Shown: piece by piece, positions 45,601 to 60,800 of the stretch
How positions within the stretch are numbered: position 1 is the stretch's first letter
Layout: each line of letters opens with the position of its first letter
Assembly: GCA_947172415.1 (NCBI GenBank)
Contig: OX359199.1
Span: forward strand, 2,506,001 to 2,570,000
Length of the DNA stretch: 64,000 nucleotides
Direction of reading: 5' to 3'
Origin: Chondrosia reniformis
Lineage: Eukaryota; Porifera; Demospongiae; Chondrillida; Chondrillidae
Translations under genes and position numbers: made by a program
Notes under the pieces: generated by a model
What the model was told of the DNA's origin: nothing
What the model saw: the letters and a program-made list of their open reading frames with translations, nothing else
The model's database searches: none

Positions 45601-47265
45601 GCTGGAATGTTTGGCTCACAATGACGATCCCTAAATAAATGTTTTTGTTGTGCAACTACCTTATGAGGCTTCTTGGGAAGACGTGGATCCTTCAGAAAGG
45701 TAATCCTTTTTTCATGATCGATAAAGTATCGAATATTCTTATGCGGATCCCATAATGCCTGAATATGGGTGTCTAGACCAATCTCGTCTCCATAGCCAAT
45801 GCTAATTGGATAAAACACAGGTGGTCCATATGGAGGCAAAAAGGTGTCGTGGTTAGGCCTTCTAGACACCTTGGGATAGGATGCTGAAGATTCAAACTGA
45901 GGCAAAAGACTTGAAGTACCCACCTGGGACTCTTCCATATGTGAATGTGAGTCTTGAGAATAGAATGCTTTTGGAAGCAATTTTGAAGTGCTCTCATAAA
46001 TGGGAATGGTTTGATTTATATTTTGTGTTTCAGGGGTCTCAGTGGTGCAGGTGTCACCATTGTCGACGTCATTATTATTCTCTTGTTGTAGTTGCATTTC
46101 ATTGGTACTTGGATGTATTTCATCCCACAACCCCAAATGGGCTTCCATTGGGCTTGAAGAACAGTTTTCTGATTGCTTGGTGAATATTCCAGAACCTCTT
46201 CCCCCTAGACTAGCCATAAACTTGCGCATCTGTACAATATCTACAGCTTTGAGCCTTTTCTTCTCTGATAGTTTTTTCCCTTTTAAAATTTTGAATGCCA
46301 AGAATTCATCATCTTTAGGATTACAGCTCACTGGTTCAATACTAATACTAGTATCAGTGAGTGTTTGCATTGTTTTCTTTATTTTCCCATGTTTTTGAAG
46401 CTTATGGGGATTTCCATGGGTGCCTATATAAAGGAAGCAATATATTATTATCACAATTATATTTGTATACGCAAGTATCACACTTGCATACGTCTGTTCC
46501 TGCATTGCTATAGGCTCTATATATAGCTAAACTCCATAGCATATTGTGTATCTTCATTACTTGATCATGATTCTTTTACCTCATCCACTCAGGAGCCTGA
46601 GGCATACAATGAGCAATGGTTGTAACCAAAGTTCAATTGATAGGAACAGTAGTCTCCCTTAGTCACTCAAATTATGGGGATATCAAATTTAAAGCCTTAA
46701 GATTGGCTTCAACTCCTTAATTTACTATAATTTGTTGTCAGCTGGATGAAACAGCTATCTATGGCTTGAATATCATTTTGAGTAGCTCCTATATATCAAG
46801 AGAACTTCATTTCAACCCATTGCTAACCTTTCTTGCAATATCTATCCTCAGGTGACTTGGGTCAGTGAGGTGAAATCTTGAGTTAATTAATTATACGGAT
46901 ATCAATGCTTTAAAAAGATTTTGAAGTCCCCTATTTTTATGTAATTACGCATTACCGACTAACTGAATTGCTGTCCAGTATTGTATATAGGAACATGAAA
47001 CACGAACACTTTATATTATATGGCTATAGCTAGTCTATATCTATGTATACGCATATAGAGTTAAATGCAGTTTCAACACACCTAAATCTATGCTAAACTT
47101 CCGAGCTGGTTTCCATCTTTTTAGAATTTTTGACCTATGCTGAAATGTTCCTTGAAACTCTTGAATTTCTCCTTCAAGCAAAGTTGGGGATTGCTGGAGA
47201 GGCAGCTGTTCTACTGGTTTTTGGATATGAAACGGTGGAGGTTCATTAACTTGGGACTGAGCCAT
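42642..47265 (-). CDS. Large glycine-rich protein with WW-like motif
   Basis: Exon 1 47265-47082 ([20 protein letters not shown]), exon 2 46423-42642; 1321 aa, phase 1 intron. A low-complexity N-terminus leads to a WW-like motif at ~284-310 ([24 protein letters not shown]), where the second Trp is replaced. Residues ~365-625 are Gly-rich ([17 protein letters not shown] and [13 protein letters not shown]), interrupted by two short beta-type segments. The ~700-residue C-terminal region has predicted beta-rich parts and a Rossmann-like stretch ([12 protein letters not shown]...[10 protein letters not shown]). No signal peptide, so probably intracellular and not a true collagen. Similar Gly-rich/DUF7932-type proteins occur in other marine invertebrates, as I recall. 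Function unknown. The extreme C-terminus after a possible AAG|GTATGT at 42608 is uncertain. Confidence 0.85.
46605..46800. repeat. Divergent single-arm copy of the 11136-11642 repeat
   Basis: ATGAGCAATGG-GTAACC-AAGTT, GATAGGAACAGTAGTCTCCC and GAAACAGCTATCTATGGCTTG follow the arm order of the 11.1-11.6 kb foldback. It lies in the single intron of the glycine-rich gene. Confidence 0.5.
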
Positions 47266-48865
47266 AGCTTTTTTAATGGCCTGTTTAATTACTGCCTAGA
47301 TCTCAGAGTGGTGTCAGTACAGTGTGATGTCAGTACTGACTGGTAATGTGGTCTAGAACTGTCGAAGATTTTGAGGACCTGCATAAATGTAGAGAGGAGC
47401 CTTCAAATCTTAAAAAAATGGATCAATACAGGAGTGTGACCATTTCTAGATCTTTAGTTGTAATATATATGGTTGACCATTCTGTCACAGAAGTGACCTA
47501 ACTAGTAGCAGTTGCTTCTGTAACCTTGCTGGAACCAGAGGTACTATATGAGCAGTGTTTTACTTCTGATCCCTTCATGATTTGGTTATAGAATCAGTTT
47601 TAACTCTTATAAAGAGATGCATGAAAACTGCTTATTGTGGACTAGCAGCAGGTAAGACGTACATACGTACATATGATGAGTATAACTAACTGTTATCAGC
47701 TGGGAAATATATTCAAGTTATTCTGTCTGCTGAAATTTTTCTAAGAACCTTGAGGATCTCAGAAAATCAGGACCTTATATATATATATGCATAATCCTGA
47801 AGATATTTAGATCACCCTAATTTCTGTGGCTATTCCAGGAATAGACTTCTCTACCATGGCCATATATGGAAAGGCTAGCTAGGGTGGGACAAGTTGCAGA
47901 ATGATATTTTGTCTGCTGTTATACAAATTATGCCACCCACTTTATGGAATATATACTTCCTGTTATTCTTATATACTAAGTTGTAACTGTCAGCTACCTA
48001 CTGTCAGTGAAAAGTTGCACAATGCAGAACTGCAAGTGAACTACATTATACATATAGTACTCCATAATATAACAATCCATTATTAATATATTGCTTAATT
48101 ACATACATACAATGTCACATGTTGTATGTACTGTAAGGAGATCAACAGCTATTCTCTGATTGTGATACTGGGGCCAGGTGCACATGTATACTATACATAG
48201 CTAGCCATTAATTATTTTGTGCTGTATATACATGCAATATTGTGATATCTTTTTGCATTACATATATATATGTAACTTCACATCTCTCTTATTATATCTG
48301 TAAGATATTGAATATAGGGTAGCCATGTTTTTCGTGCCATCACTTTTATACAGAAGAATAGCTACATGCATATTAGCATGATCAACTATATGTCTTAATT
48401 TTATACAAATTCATTATGTACAATGCTTGGGAAACACCACCTTTCCTGGAATAGCCACTGTATAAATGTTGACATAGGAGGTCACAGGTGCTGTATACTC
48501 AGTACAAAATACCAATAATGGCTCCTCCTACATTGTGTAAAGGTCAAATACTAGGTCATATATACAAGGTTAGCTATGCACATCGCATCACTCCAGACAA
48601 ATGAACTGTGAAGATGCAAAATACAGTATATAGCAATTCAATCCATATATGTATACATGTACGTATATATAAGTGACAATAGTTTGAACACACAAGGATA
48701 AATGAATTATGGAGTATAAAAATGTTCTGGAGTGAAACAGCAGTGTCAGTATGAAACCTTAGATCATGCTATTAACAATACCAGTATATATTACAAAGAT
48801 TTCCTTATAAAATATAAGTGTAGAGCTATGCATCTTGTTTGTACGTCTTGCATGCAATGCTTTAT
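47266..48865. other. Intergenic region, glycine-rich gene promoter side
   Basis: About 1.6 kb between the start of the glycine-rich gene and the 3' end of the cordon-bleu-like gene, both minus strand. AT-rich, with several short ATATAT tracts and one (TACG)n patch. No coding exon or recognised repeat. Confidence 0.6.
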
Positions 48866-51800
48866 TCAACTCCAGCTTAAATTAGCATCTTCATCATCTT
48901 GAGCAGAGAGTCCTACAGTGTATACAGATTAACTTCAATCACAATTATATAATTCTAGTCTGGCAAGCCAGACCTTACATGTGCTATACATAAAATAATA
49001 TCTGGCTAACTAATATTTAAGATCTGTGCTATACATAGATTAGACAAAACCTCAATGTGGACATAAGGTTTGGCTTCCCAGAATGGAACATAATTAAAAG
49101 GAGGCCTGCGAAATAAGTTTCAATTTTGTACCATTTGTTGAGTGTTCTAACATTTAACCATTCAGGGCCGTACCTAGCTATGGGGCAGGGGTAGCAACTG
49201 CCCCCCCAGAGAAACTGGCTTAAGAGTATAATGAAATACTATTTGTGTTCATAGCAGCTAGCTACTGAGCTATCATGGACTTACCTGCCCCAATGAGCTG
49301 CTTCAGTCGAGGTTTCGCTCAACCGACATCCAGCTACCGGGTATATACGTACGCACAAGTACCGCTGTTCACTGTTCTAAATAATGCACACTTTTAGCTA
49401 TGCATAATTTATGCGCATACGCATGCAGGGTACACGACCGCCACTGCATGACTCAACAATCTCGAACAATCTCAACAATAATATTAATCTGTTAGACAGT
49501 TTTCCTCCTGGTTGCCCCCCCTTGCAAAAAAAGTTATGTACGGCCCTGCCATTAACCACAGTACCTTTTGTGTTGTTTAAGGAGGCTTCACTGCACCTCT
49601 TAAAAATAAACCCACCAGAATGTGAAGCAGAACTACATATTTTACTTACTGCTTGTTTCTAGTTGTCCTCTGCGATCTTTCATTGCTGTATACAATACCT
49701 GTTCCATTTCACAGCTTCGTCTATTGGGATTATCCTGCTTTAGCATGGCTATAGGATCATGGACCTACACAAGAATATTATACACCTTTCATTTAGATAA
49801 TGCTAGTTCATAATGGTACTACTGGGGAGATTCATAAGTGGAGAAAATCCATAGTTCATAAAAATCCACCTTTAGGTGTACTACAATAGATATTACTTGA
49901 CACAAGAACCCTTTGGATAGTCTAAATGTGAATGAGATCACTCTCCAAACAGAACAAGCCTAAATTCTACTATAGTAAGCAAAGAAGAGTAACCTTCTAT
50001 TATACACACCTTCTTTAGAATATTCATTGGGTTTGTATCCTTAACTTCAGCCATGACTCTGTTAAAGTCATCTTCTACATCTTGCATTCTGTCACTTCTC
50101 AGTCTAGAACTTTCGGAGACACTCCTTGATGGAACAGGGGGGTCTTGTGAAGGAACATCAGGTGGAGGAGGTGTTTCGGTCATAGGGGAATGAAACTGGC
50201 CCACTCTGTCAACCATTTGGGGCTGAACCATTACAGGTTGTTGCATTAGCTGCTGCTTTTGGATGGATTCTACAGATTGTAAGGATGATCCAGCCATTTG
50301 TGGCTGAGGGACAGCGGCAGAGGGAACCTGAAGAGGTACCTGTCCACTAGAGTACATGGGTGCCATGGCAACCGGAAATGTTGCTGTTTCGACTGGATTA
50401 GGCATTGGAGCACTTCCTATAGCCTGATATTGTTGCAATAGCTGTAATTGTTGTTGTAACTGCAGCACTTGCTGCTGTAACATTTGCTGCTGCGCTATCA
50501 TGGTTTGCGGGTCCTGATTCGGCAGTGACATCATACCTTGAGGCACTTGAGCGGCAGCTACCTGTGGTGTCATATTTTGTGGTTGGATTGGAACAGTAGG
50601 GTTTACTGCTGGTGAGCTGGTAGGTTGTTGACTTGGTGGAGCTGGGCCCTGCTTGGCTCTCATTTCAGCTTCAACTTCCATTGTTTTTATTTTTTCTTGC
50701 CTCCTTTTAAGCTTCTCAATGAGCTCCATTTCCCCGTCTTCTTCACTAGTTTTCTTCACAAATGATCTTTGTACTTTTGGTGATCCATGATCACTACGAA
50801 TTGGCTTTTTGGACACAGGAGGAGGTGGAGAATTCTTGACCTTAGTAGGAGTGAACACTTTAGACAGGCTTGGAAGATTGATAGATGGTGGATTTGCTGG
50901 GGGTTCAGTTGGAATTGGTGGGGGAACAGTTATCAGATTGGTATTTTGACCACCATCCTGTACACTTTCGATTTCAGGAGCATCTTGAGATTGTGTTCCC
51001 CCTTTTTGTATTTTCCCCTCCCTTTGATTCTCGGCAATGGCTTCTGCAATTGTTTCAGTTTCATTAGTAGAGAGGAGGTCTTGAAGATTTGAAATCACAT
51101 TAATCAAGCTTCCATGTACACTGACTCGGTTGTCCTTTGCTTCTTCTGAGGATGACTTCTCTGTTCTTCGAAGAGGAACATTTTCCCTATTAGTTGTGGC
51201 TGCAATCTTGGGAGAGTCTTCATCACTTTCAGGAGGAGAACATGATGGAAGAGGTGGCTTTGGTGCCTCAAATTCATCAGGTGGAGGAAGAAAGTAACCT
51301 TGGGAATCTTGACGGGAAGCATCTGGTGACACCAGTGGTGGAGGTTGAGATTTTTCATTGGGGGAATTGTTTCCTTTTGGACTATCATTTACTTTCTTGC
51401 AAGTTTCTGGAGACACATTACTAGAATTCTGGTGAGCTTCCCCTTCTGATCCCGGCTGCTGTGGCAAGTCCAAATCAACAGCATGAGTATCCTCAGAAAA
51501 ACTTGTGGTCACTAATTCATTTAAGGCGATATCACCCAGTCTAGCAGGTTCTTCAGCTAGTATGGTGCCATTTTCAATATTTTCTTCAGGTCCTAACAAT
51601 CCATCTGGGAGTACTTCACTTTCCTGATGAACCTCATAGCTTGTACGAGGGGATAAACCAAGAATATGATGCGTACTGGTATCTGCTTCATCACTTGAAT
51701 TTTGATCTTCTGGATGGCAATCGATGGAGTCATCCTTACTGCTATCCTCATTGTCCAACTTCTTGCTGTGGTCATCTTCTATATTTTGGGTCTTTTTTCT

Positions 51801-54800
51801 TGATGCAGCTGAGTTCGGAGGAGGAGGTGGAATTTCAAACTTTAAAGGAACTTTTGGTGAATCCTTTGATTTCCCAGGTGATGGATAAACAAGAAGAAGT
51901 TTCCTTCCATCCTCAGCTTGAACAATGCTATTTAGTCTCTGTGATCTTGGACTAGTATCGCTACTACTAGTGGTGGATCTAAATGAGGAGGAATGTGAAC
52001 CAAGTTTTGGGGATGTGTCCTCAGATTTTGGCTTATTTACCCTCCTCGGTGTAGGTTTTGGTGACTTGGCCTTCCTTGCAGTAATGGGGGAGGACCGCGG
52101 CTTGGCCATGGGTAGTACTAGAGGTGCATGAGAAGGAGACGAATCATGGTTCCCTCTAGTTTCTGGTAATCGTTCCTGTCGTAAAAGTCTGGAATTAACA
52201 TTGACAGAACTGTCCTCATCAGGAAATGATTTGAGATGCTGATCAGCCTCGGCAATTATACTATTAAAGTAAGCATCCACATCATCCATTGAATCAAAAA
52301 AGGGAGCTGGACTTGAATCTTTTTCAAAAGAAGTCGATGGGTTCATTCTACTTTCTATTGTCAAAGTTACATCTTTTTCATCATTAGGGTGGGGAGGTTT
52401 CGTATTAGGATTGGAGGAAGCGCTACTTGCCCTCAGATTTTCCATTGAACCACTTCCTGGAACTTTAATTGCATCTGCACTGAGTTGTTTGCGATTACTC
52501 CTTGGAGGAGGTGGGGCGTGTCTTTTGGGTTTACCCTTAGTAAGAGTGTCCCCTTCTGATATTGACGCTGCTTTGCTAAGTACCTTCCCTGAGGCTCCTC
52601 CATCAGTAGCTTCAGTAGGCTGGTCATCCTTGTGTGTTTGCTCTGGCTGCAGAGAAGATTCTCTAGACTCTTGATCTGAAGGGCTTGTGCTCTTTGGCTC
52701 CAACCTCTTTCCAGCCATACCAGCAAGAGGAATACCTTTCTGTGCAGGGTTGACCTTCTTTGGAGGAGGGGGAGCAGATCTCTTAGGCTAAAAGGAAAAT
52801 TTAGATATATACATAGACGTAGCTACAGTAACTGCTTTTAAATATGCACATGATTAGTGTACATGTTGCTGAAATTTTGATGCAATACAACACAAACACC
52901 AACTCCTAACCTTTTTCTCTTGCTTCTGAGTGACACCAGAATCCGTTTCTTCCACTCCATTAGTGTGTTTAGAACTTTCCATATTGCTTTGCTTTGAACT
53001 CACTAAACAAAAAAGGTCACAGCTAGATATGTATATATATACTGTACGTATGTACGGACGTACATACAGAGAATGTACACATAATATGTATATACAAATG
53101 TAGAACTAGATGTACGTACGTATGTATTTACGTACGTATATAAACTTTATATTGCATATCTTATACGTAAGTGCAAAATATGTATTTACATACAGTAGTG
53201 ATTAAAAGTGCTTGTTAACCATTAATTTTGTGTCTTATTGTATAGTGTAGTGTTCTAGTGTATAAAAGTACACGTAAGAGTAATACGAGTATACGTGTTA
53301 GTGCATACTACATTTGTATAGACGATACGTATGCACACAAAAACACTACTACATTAAACAGAAGGCCATCTATATAATGCGTTTAATTACTCTGCACTAT
53401 TTGATGCATCCTCTTAAATACGTAGAACAAACTACACATGGGAGCTTGAGAAATCTATACAATCCATTTTAAGAAGTCAATCTTTAATATATTGAATAGG
53501 GCACCCATCTTTTTACTTCATCCCGACTTTGAGAGTACTCACTGAATAATAAGTAAAGCACGTGCAAACATGTCTATTTTTATACCTTTGATTTCTTCCA
53601 GTTCAACCATCCAAACATCAAGTTGGGAGATTGTTTTATCAATGTCTCTCTCTCCTTCGATTTTGGAACTAAACTTCAGTCTATATACATCTGTGGGTAA
53701 TCCTTTCTTTTCACAAATGTAAGAATACAGGTCTCTCAGTTTTCTTTGCTCTTTTATCTGTATGTAAGTCTCAAGACCACTGGGCAGCTTGACTGTCAAG
53801 ATACGGCTCTACAAAATAACGTAACACAAGCCATTAAGCAGTATTCCAGCTTAAACAATGGAAATTATTATTAACAGCCTATAAATATAAGAATAACAAT
53901 TAAAGTCCTACGAATATGCACAGAATTGACAGTATTTAAAGAGATCAGTGTTACATAAGTACGTATATCTTAAAGTCCCCTTTTTCATTGTAGTAGTCAG
54001 ATACACTATGGCTGCTCCTTTTAACATCTAAAGACTGACAGACAGGTCATGCCTTTAATTACACCTTGTAGTAATAGCCAGCTAGTAGGTACCTAACAAG
54101 AGGTGGGCACTATTGCAGTGCACAGCAACATTTGTATCCAGCTAATGAGGTATCCATTTAAAGATGTTCTTACTATTAAAATGTGCTAATATATATTGAT
54201 ACTTAAATCAGAAGACATTATATAATACTTACAAGGGGAGGGGATATTTATTCAGTTAAAATAAATTGTAGATCTGCATAGAGCTAAACAATGGCACAAC
54301 AGTACTATTATATAAATGGCAATATCAATGAAAATGTAGAAGCAGGGAGTAACAAAACAGTAGTACATGCCATGAAATGATGCAATAATGCTTACAGTTC
54401 CTTCTGCATATGTTCTTCTGGGAATTTTAACAATGTACACTTCATCAATATTCAGAGAAGATACTGTAAGTGTAGGCTTCACTGCAGCTTTGTATTTTCC
54501 ATGGTTAATACGGACCTCATGGCAGTCTGGATCCAGTCTTCGTCGTGCAGCAATTAGAATAAAGAGGCCATGAACTGTGATTCTGCAGTAATAATCCACA
54601 AATAAAAAATAGTAATGTACTGCTTTGTATACATACATACGTACGTACGTATGTATGCATATGAATGCCTACACAATATATGTATGTAAACAGAAGTGTT
54701 GTCATATGTACGTGAGATGCTTAATAGATTTCAGGGTTCCTTTTAGAAAACATCACAAGAGCGGCCAACTAAATATTGAGGGGGAAACCTATGTATGTAG

Positions 54801-57800
54801 TTTAGTATGTTTGTTTGCAATTAAAAATTGTCAATTTGATTTTCTTCAAGGACAAAACATTTTCAGAGTGGGGAGGTGTCCCTAAACCCAATCAGTTTGA
54901 CCATTCATACATACGTATATCCTTTGGAGTGTAAAAGCAGTGAATATGACGCAAACCAGTCAGCATCAATACAAAAAGTAAGTAGCCCATAAGGTACACA
55001 TTCTCACAGGCTACACAGAGATAGAGGCTGACTATACATGGGTAAAAGGGCATCCATTTTGAACAAACTCTTAAAACATCAAGAGAAGTAAGGAAGACCA
55101 CCAAAAAGAAAGAAGATACGAACAATAAGACACAGATGATAAGGTAGTGAAGAGTGTAGGAATGATATATTAGCTATTGTGTATTTCAACAATTTTACCT
55201 TTAGGCAATATTTCTGATGATTATGTGTAAGGTCTATGTATATCATTAAGCATAGAAGTCTTTTAGTCAGCAACCAAAGAAGAGCAGAAATCTGAAGTTG
55301 TGATATCTCAACTTGCTTTGATGCACAATGTACAAAATGTATTGTAATGATGAAATAACACAAGTAATGAAAGCAGTAAATGAAGCAGAAATATTATCTC
55401 AATTATGTTAATATTGTTTAATTTTGACCGCCAACTGACATTTCTCAAATCTAAACTAAGGTGAATACGTACATCAAAGGGGGCAGATTTAGTACAAAAG
55501 TTACGTATCTTTTGCAATAGATGCATACGGTATACTGAAATGTGTATATACGTAGTACAGAGTAGGTACATTAAAATGATATGAATCAGTGTTTGTTGTG
55601 TTTCATGGTCATAGAAAATAGATGACAAAAGACCTTCAGCAACACCAGTTAATAGGAGTTTCCACCCGGAATGTACATTGGAATACTTTTCAGCCACTCT
55701 CTCACTCACTTTGTGATGTGTGTGTGTACAGAGTAAGTGGACTCACCCTCCTGGTACTACCACCTTAGTACTCTGGTTATCCGGCAAATGAGCCTTTACA
55801 ACCACTTCCTCGGATACTGGTTTGGTATGCTGTACATACAGAAATAAATAACACCATATATTCCTATTCCTTTCCAAGTCGCATGTTTAACCATTGGAAT
55901 ATGATAACAACCAACCACACCTTGCAGTGTGGTATACGTATGTACATACATATGAAGTAATTGTCAAGTTTTTATATTTATTTGAGAATAGAACCAAAGC
56001 ACAGTCAGGGTCTAATATGATTATTTTATCATAGATACCATACATATATATATATTAATAATGAAAGTAAATGTGCAGTCAGTGTTTCGTTTCAAAGGCA
56101 AATTATGTACCTACTGTACCATGAGAATAAAGCCTTGTTGAGCATCATTAACATGAATTTACTAATTCTGGACGCCTCAAGCCGGAGGTCTTCATCAGCA
56201 ATATATGAGAATTAGTAAATTCTGACGCTCAATAAGACTTTATTCTCATAATGATCGCAACAAGCACTCCTTATTCCTTCTACTATACCATAGATGCTTT
56301 AGTGAACAAATAGTACAAGAAATATAAATGTGAGTAAGTACGTACGTAGTACCACTTTCCTACTTGTGTTTCTCTTATTTTATGTAGCACATGCATATTT
56401 ATTTGCTATAATGGGAAATCCATTAACAGGAACCTTTTACAATAATGTTTATTCCATTTCCTAGAAAACCAAAACACAGCCACCTTACGTAACGAACAAT
56501 GTATTTGATTATATTCTTTAGCCATTACTTGACAACTTCCTAATTAATCAGAAGGATGAACAACAGTTCCAAATACAAAGTATACATTACACTGTAATCA
56601 TTATCCTATAGTAGCTGTAGTGGAAGTAGTGACTAGAATGAATGGTATGCATTTACATCGCTACTTACTAAAGAAACAAAATTAATGCAGTGAAGCAATG
56701 ATATACAATACACACTACATACGTACATACAGTACATCATATACGTACACACACGTGCCACACACATGTAGACACACACATGTAGACACACACATGCCAC
56801 ACACATATAGACACACACTTGTCACACACACATAGACACACACTTGTCACACACATATAGACACACACTTGTCACACAAATATAGACACACACATGCCAC
56901 ACACATATAGACACACACTTGTCACACAAATATAGACATACACTTGTCACACAAATATAGACACACACATGCCACACACATATAGACACACATTTGTCAC
57001 ACAAATATAGACATACACTTGTCACACAAATATAGACACACACATGCCACACACATATAGACACACACTTGTCACACAAATATAGACATACACTTGTCAC
57101 ACAAATATAGACACACATATGCCACACACATATAGACACACACATATAGACACACACTTGTCACACACATATAGACACACACATGCCACACACATATGCC
57201 ACACACTTGTCACACACATATAGACACACACATGCCACACACATACAGACATACACATGCCACACACATATGCCACACACTTGTCACACACACACATCCA
57301 CACTCACACACAGATCAAGGGGTTATTTGGTGTACTTTTGAGAGCACATGCTATATGACATTCAAGTACGTACAGTATCAGTCAAAACAAGCAGATGGTC
57401 AGACCAAATATATGTCTCTGGAGGACTTTCTCCCCCAAACCAATTTACCACAAATATTAAAACATTACTTAACCATCCTACGTAGGTAGGTACATTACAT
57501 GGGATTCTCACCATTAACAGAATACAACCACACACATGCTAACTTAGGCAAATACTACAAACTTGTACATTCTATTAAAGGTAGTTAATTAGGTGAAACA
57601 GAATGTACATAAGGAACCCTACAGTCATATTGCATTAGGAGGAGCTATTCAACATTAAATTTACAACACCATTACACAGTCTCTTTCACTTTAATGCTTC
57701 AGAGTGTAGTGTGGTAAGAAAATGTCCACTCAATACTTTACTTCATACAAACATCTTGTAAAATGGTGTCACTGCCAGCACAACAAAAACCTGAGGTCAG

Positions 57801-60800
57801 CCTCTCAACTAGCTACATGTATGTACATATGTACGTACGTACAGCCCAAGACAGAATAAGACCCTGATCACTTGGCTGATTTTGCAATTTATTCCAATGA
57901 TCATCCGTATCATACGTACGTAGGTACCTCTGTATATGGCCTAATTTTCAATCTAGTCCATATACATACATACGTACATACCTATGTGTACGTATCTACG
58001 CACATATATGTAATTGCTATGTATGTACGTATGTGAGTATCTAGGCAACTGAATAATTGGTGTAAGAAAAAAGTATTAATAAACAAAAGAACATAATGTG
58101 ATAAGCTATACTATCTGCATACGAGTAATTCTCTTGGATCAGTCTGTTAATTAAATCAACACCAAGAGACTGGAGTTTGTGAGAAACGATATAGTTTGTC
58201 TTTCAAGTGTAATTGCATTAGGATTGATTTTAATTTTGACAATCCCAGAGACATAAGATCAATTACCTTTTCCTGCCCACAGCTGCTAAGCCTTAATTAA
58301 TGGGGTTGAACCCACAATATCAATTAATGATAGATTGAGAGGAATTTGTATGTTTATATCATAATGTGATATCATTGCCATTACTAGGCTTTGACTTACC
58401 AAGTTCTTCATGTCAACTTCCAAATTATGTCTTATATCCTTTAAGAGATTTTCAAGCTAAAACATAAGTAGATTCATAGAAAATTAGTACATATACGTAT
58501 ATGTATATACGTATGTACAGACGTACGTATTGTATATACGTATGTACATACATCTTCAAGTGTAAACACGTACGTAGCTTTACCATTACTCTTTCTCTCT
58601 CAGAATAAGTAAAAACTCGAAAAAAATGATTACAAATATGTAAAATGTACAGAAACCTACATACATATGTACGTACATGCATACCAACTGTTTAAATTAT
58701 AATGCTAAGTCTTCCTAAGACTACGTATAAACCTTAGTATATGCAAATACACATACGTACCTACGTACATACATACATAAGATACATTACAAATATGCAT
58801 GTACGTACATATATACGTATGTATTATAAAGCATACGTATTTATACATACATACGTTGGTGGGTAGGTACAGACGTACATATAGTTTACATATGGTAAGG
58901 TTAATAGGCTGAGAGATGCGCATCAAACAATATCACAAAAAGATCCATTTTTGATGTTTATAAGGTTTATTTGTTTAAAGAACAAATTTTCATCATTCAA
59001 TGTTTATGTAATGTACAGTAGATACAGCTCACTATATTCAGTTTCAAATTGTCACAACATCAAATTGGTTACAAATGTGACACTTCTGATTACAGCACAC
59101 ACTAACATATGTAATATGCTATAGAACTATACTAAAAACATAATTTCCATTGGATGATCTAAATTGTACCATTTTTTAAGGATAGTCATACATATTAACA
59201 AATATTTACCCATGTACGTATGTACGTATGCATTTATGTACATACTGTAGGTATGATAGGATATGTATGTCAAACCACTGGGAGATATTATACCAGACCA
59301 AGCAAATGACCGAAGTCTTATTTTGGTTTGAGGACTAAATTAAGTCCTATTAATGGCAACCAGTGATCATGGTATGTATGTACGTACATACGTACATGAG
59401 TGTGGCTACCTAACAAAGGTAATGCATCTATGAAAGACAACACACAAGCTACGTACGTATGTATGAGTGTGGCTGCTTAAAGAGGTAATGCATCTATGAA
59501 AGACAGAAGCACAAAAGCTACGTACACACGACTCACCTGCTGGGCCAGTGCTGGTGTCTGACATCGAAAGCTATGTAAATCAGGCTGTGTGTATTCATTG
59601 ACCTGGAGCTGCCATTGAACAAGATCATCCTTTAAACGAACCCTTAAGCTGGTGTTCAAGCACTGATAAAGATGCTTTGTACATGAGAAGAGAAAGAGAT
59701 ACTTTCATAAGAGTAGGAAAAGTACAAATCACTCTAAAAAGTGCACACTTTATACTCTAAAGTATCAGTTTGGGGAAGGATAACAAAAACAGCTACGTAC
59801 AATACAGAACCTGAACATGTGACAGGTTCATTCATAAATAGAGCCAATGCTCCTGTATTAGATATAACCCAAAGAAAGAAATAGTGCCAAATATATTTCT
59901 GTTAAAATATACCTATATACGTACATGTATAAAACTGAATACTTAAAAGTGAATATACAATACAACTCACATCCTAGTTTAGTCAACAAAATGCTGACCG
60001 TCAATGGGTAACTTTATGACTATAGACAACCATGCACAGTTGGAGACACATTATCATCATATTATGTAAATATGTATGTGCAGCACAAGTTACATTAAGT
60101 AGGCAATCTAGTTTAAATAGATGTTTGCCATTAAGAATTGGCAATTTGATTTGTGCCTCCTTAAAGAAATCCTGTGATATATGTAGTATGTAAGCAGGGT
60201 AATAAATAATGTAGTCAATATTCACCTATACCTACTTTACCTACCTACGTATACCTACGTACATACGTACCTCTTCCATTTTAGTTGAGTACACTTTTAA
60301 AAAGTAAGTGAGAGACGGCTGCTTCTTTTGCTGAAACACTTTCATTTGTACATTAGCCCCCACCTGGGTCCAGCTCTTATTGGATCCTCGGAACAACTTG
60401 CCAGTTAGCTCACCAACTACTTCGAGATTTGATGAGTTATCAACTGCTTCTTGTCCCCCAGAAGAGCCATGGCTATGAAAAGAACATATACATGATAGAA
60501 TAAGGATTTCTTCTAACTGCGTCGAACTTATCTTTGGAAAGGGTCATCTTTCGACTTTGGGAGGGTCTAGAGACGCAGTTTTTTTATTCTTCCTTCTGCC
60601 AAACGTTTCGACCCTGGGGGTTTTCTTCAGTGACACAGAAAGAAGAATAAAAAAACTGCGTCTCCAGACGCTCCCAAAGTCGAAAGATGATCCTTTCCAA
60701 AGATAACATATACATGATTAGGCATGAGATACTGAGATTATTGAGCAACAGCAACATGAATTCTTTAGATAGAACGCTTCCACCCCAAGGTCTTCATCAG

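Noticed and set aside
56633-57303. Minus-strand Cys/Val-rich open frames (CVYMCVACVCL type)
   Set aside because: Translation of a CA-rich minisatellite inside an intron.
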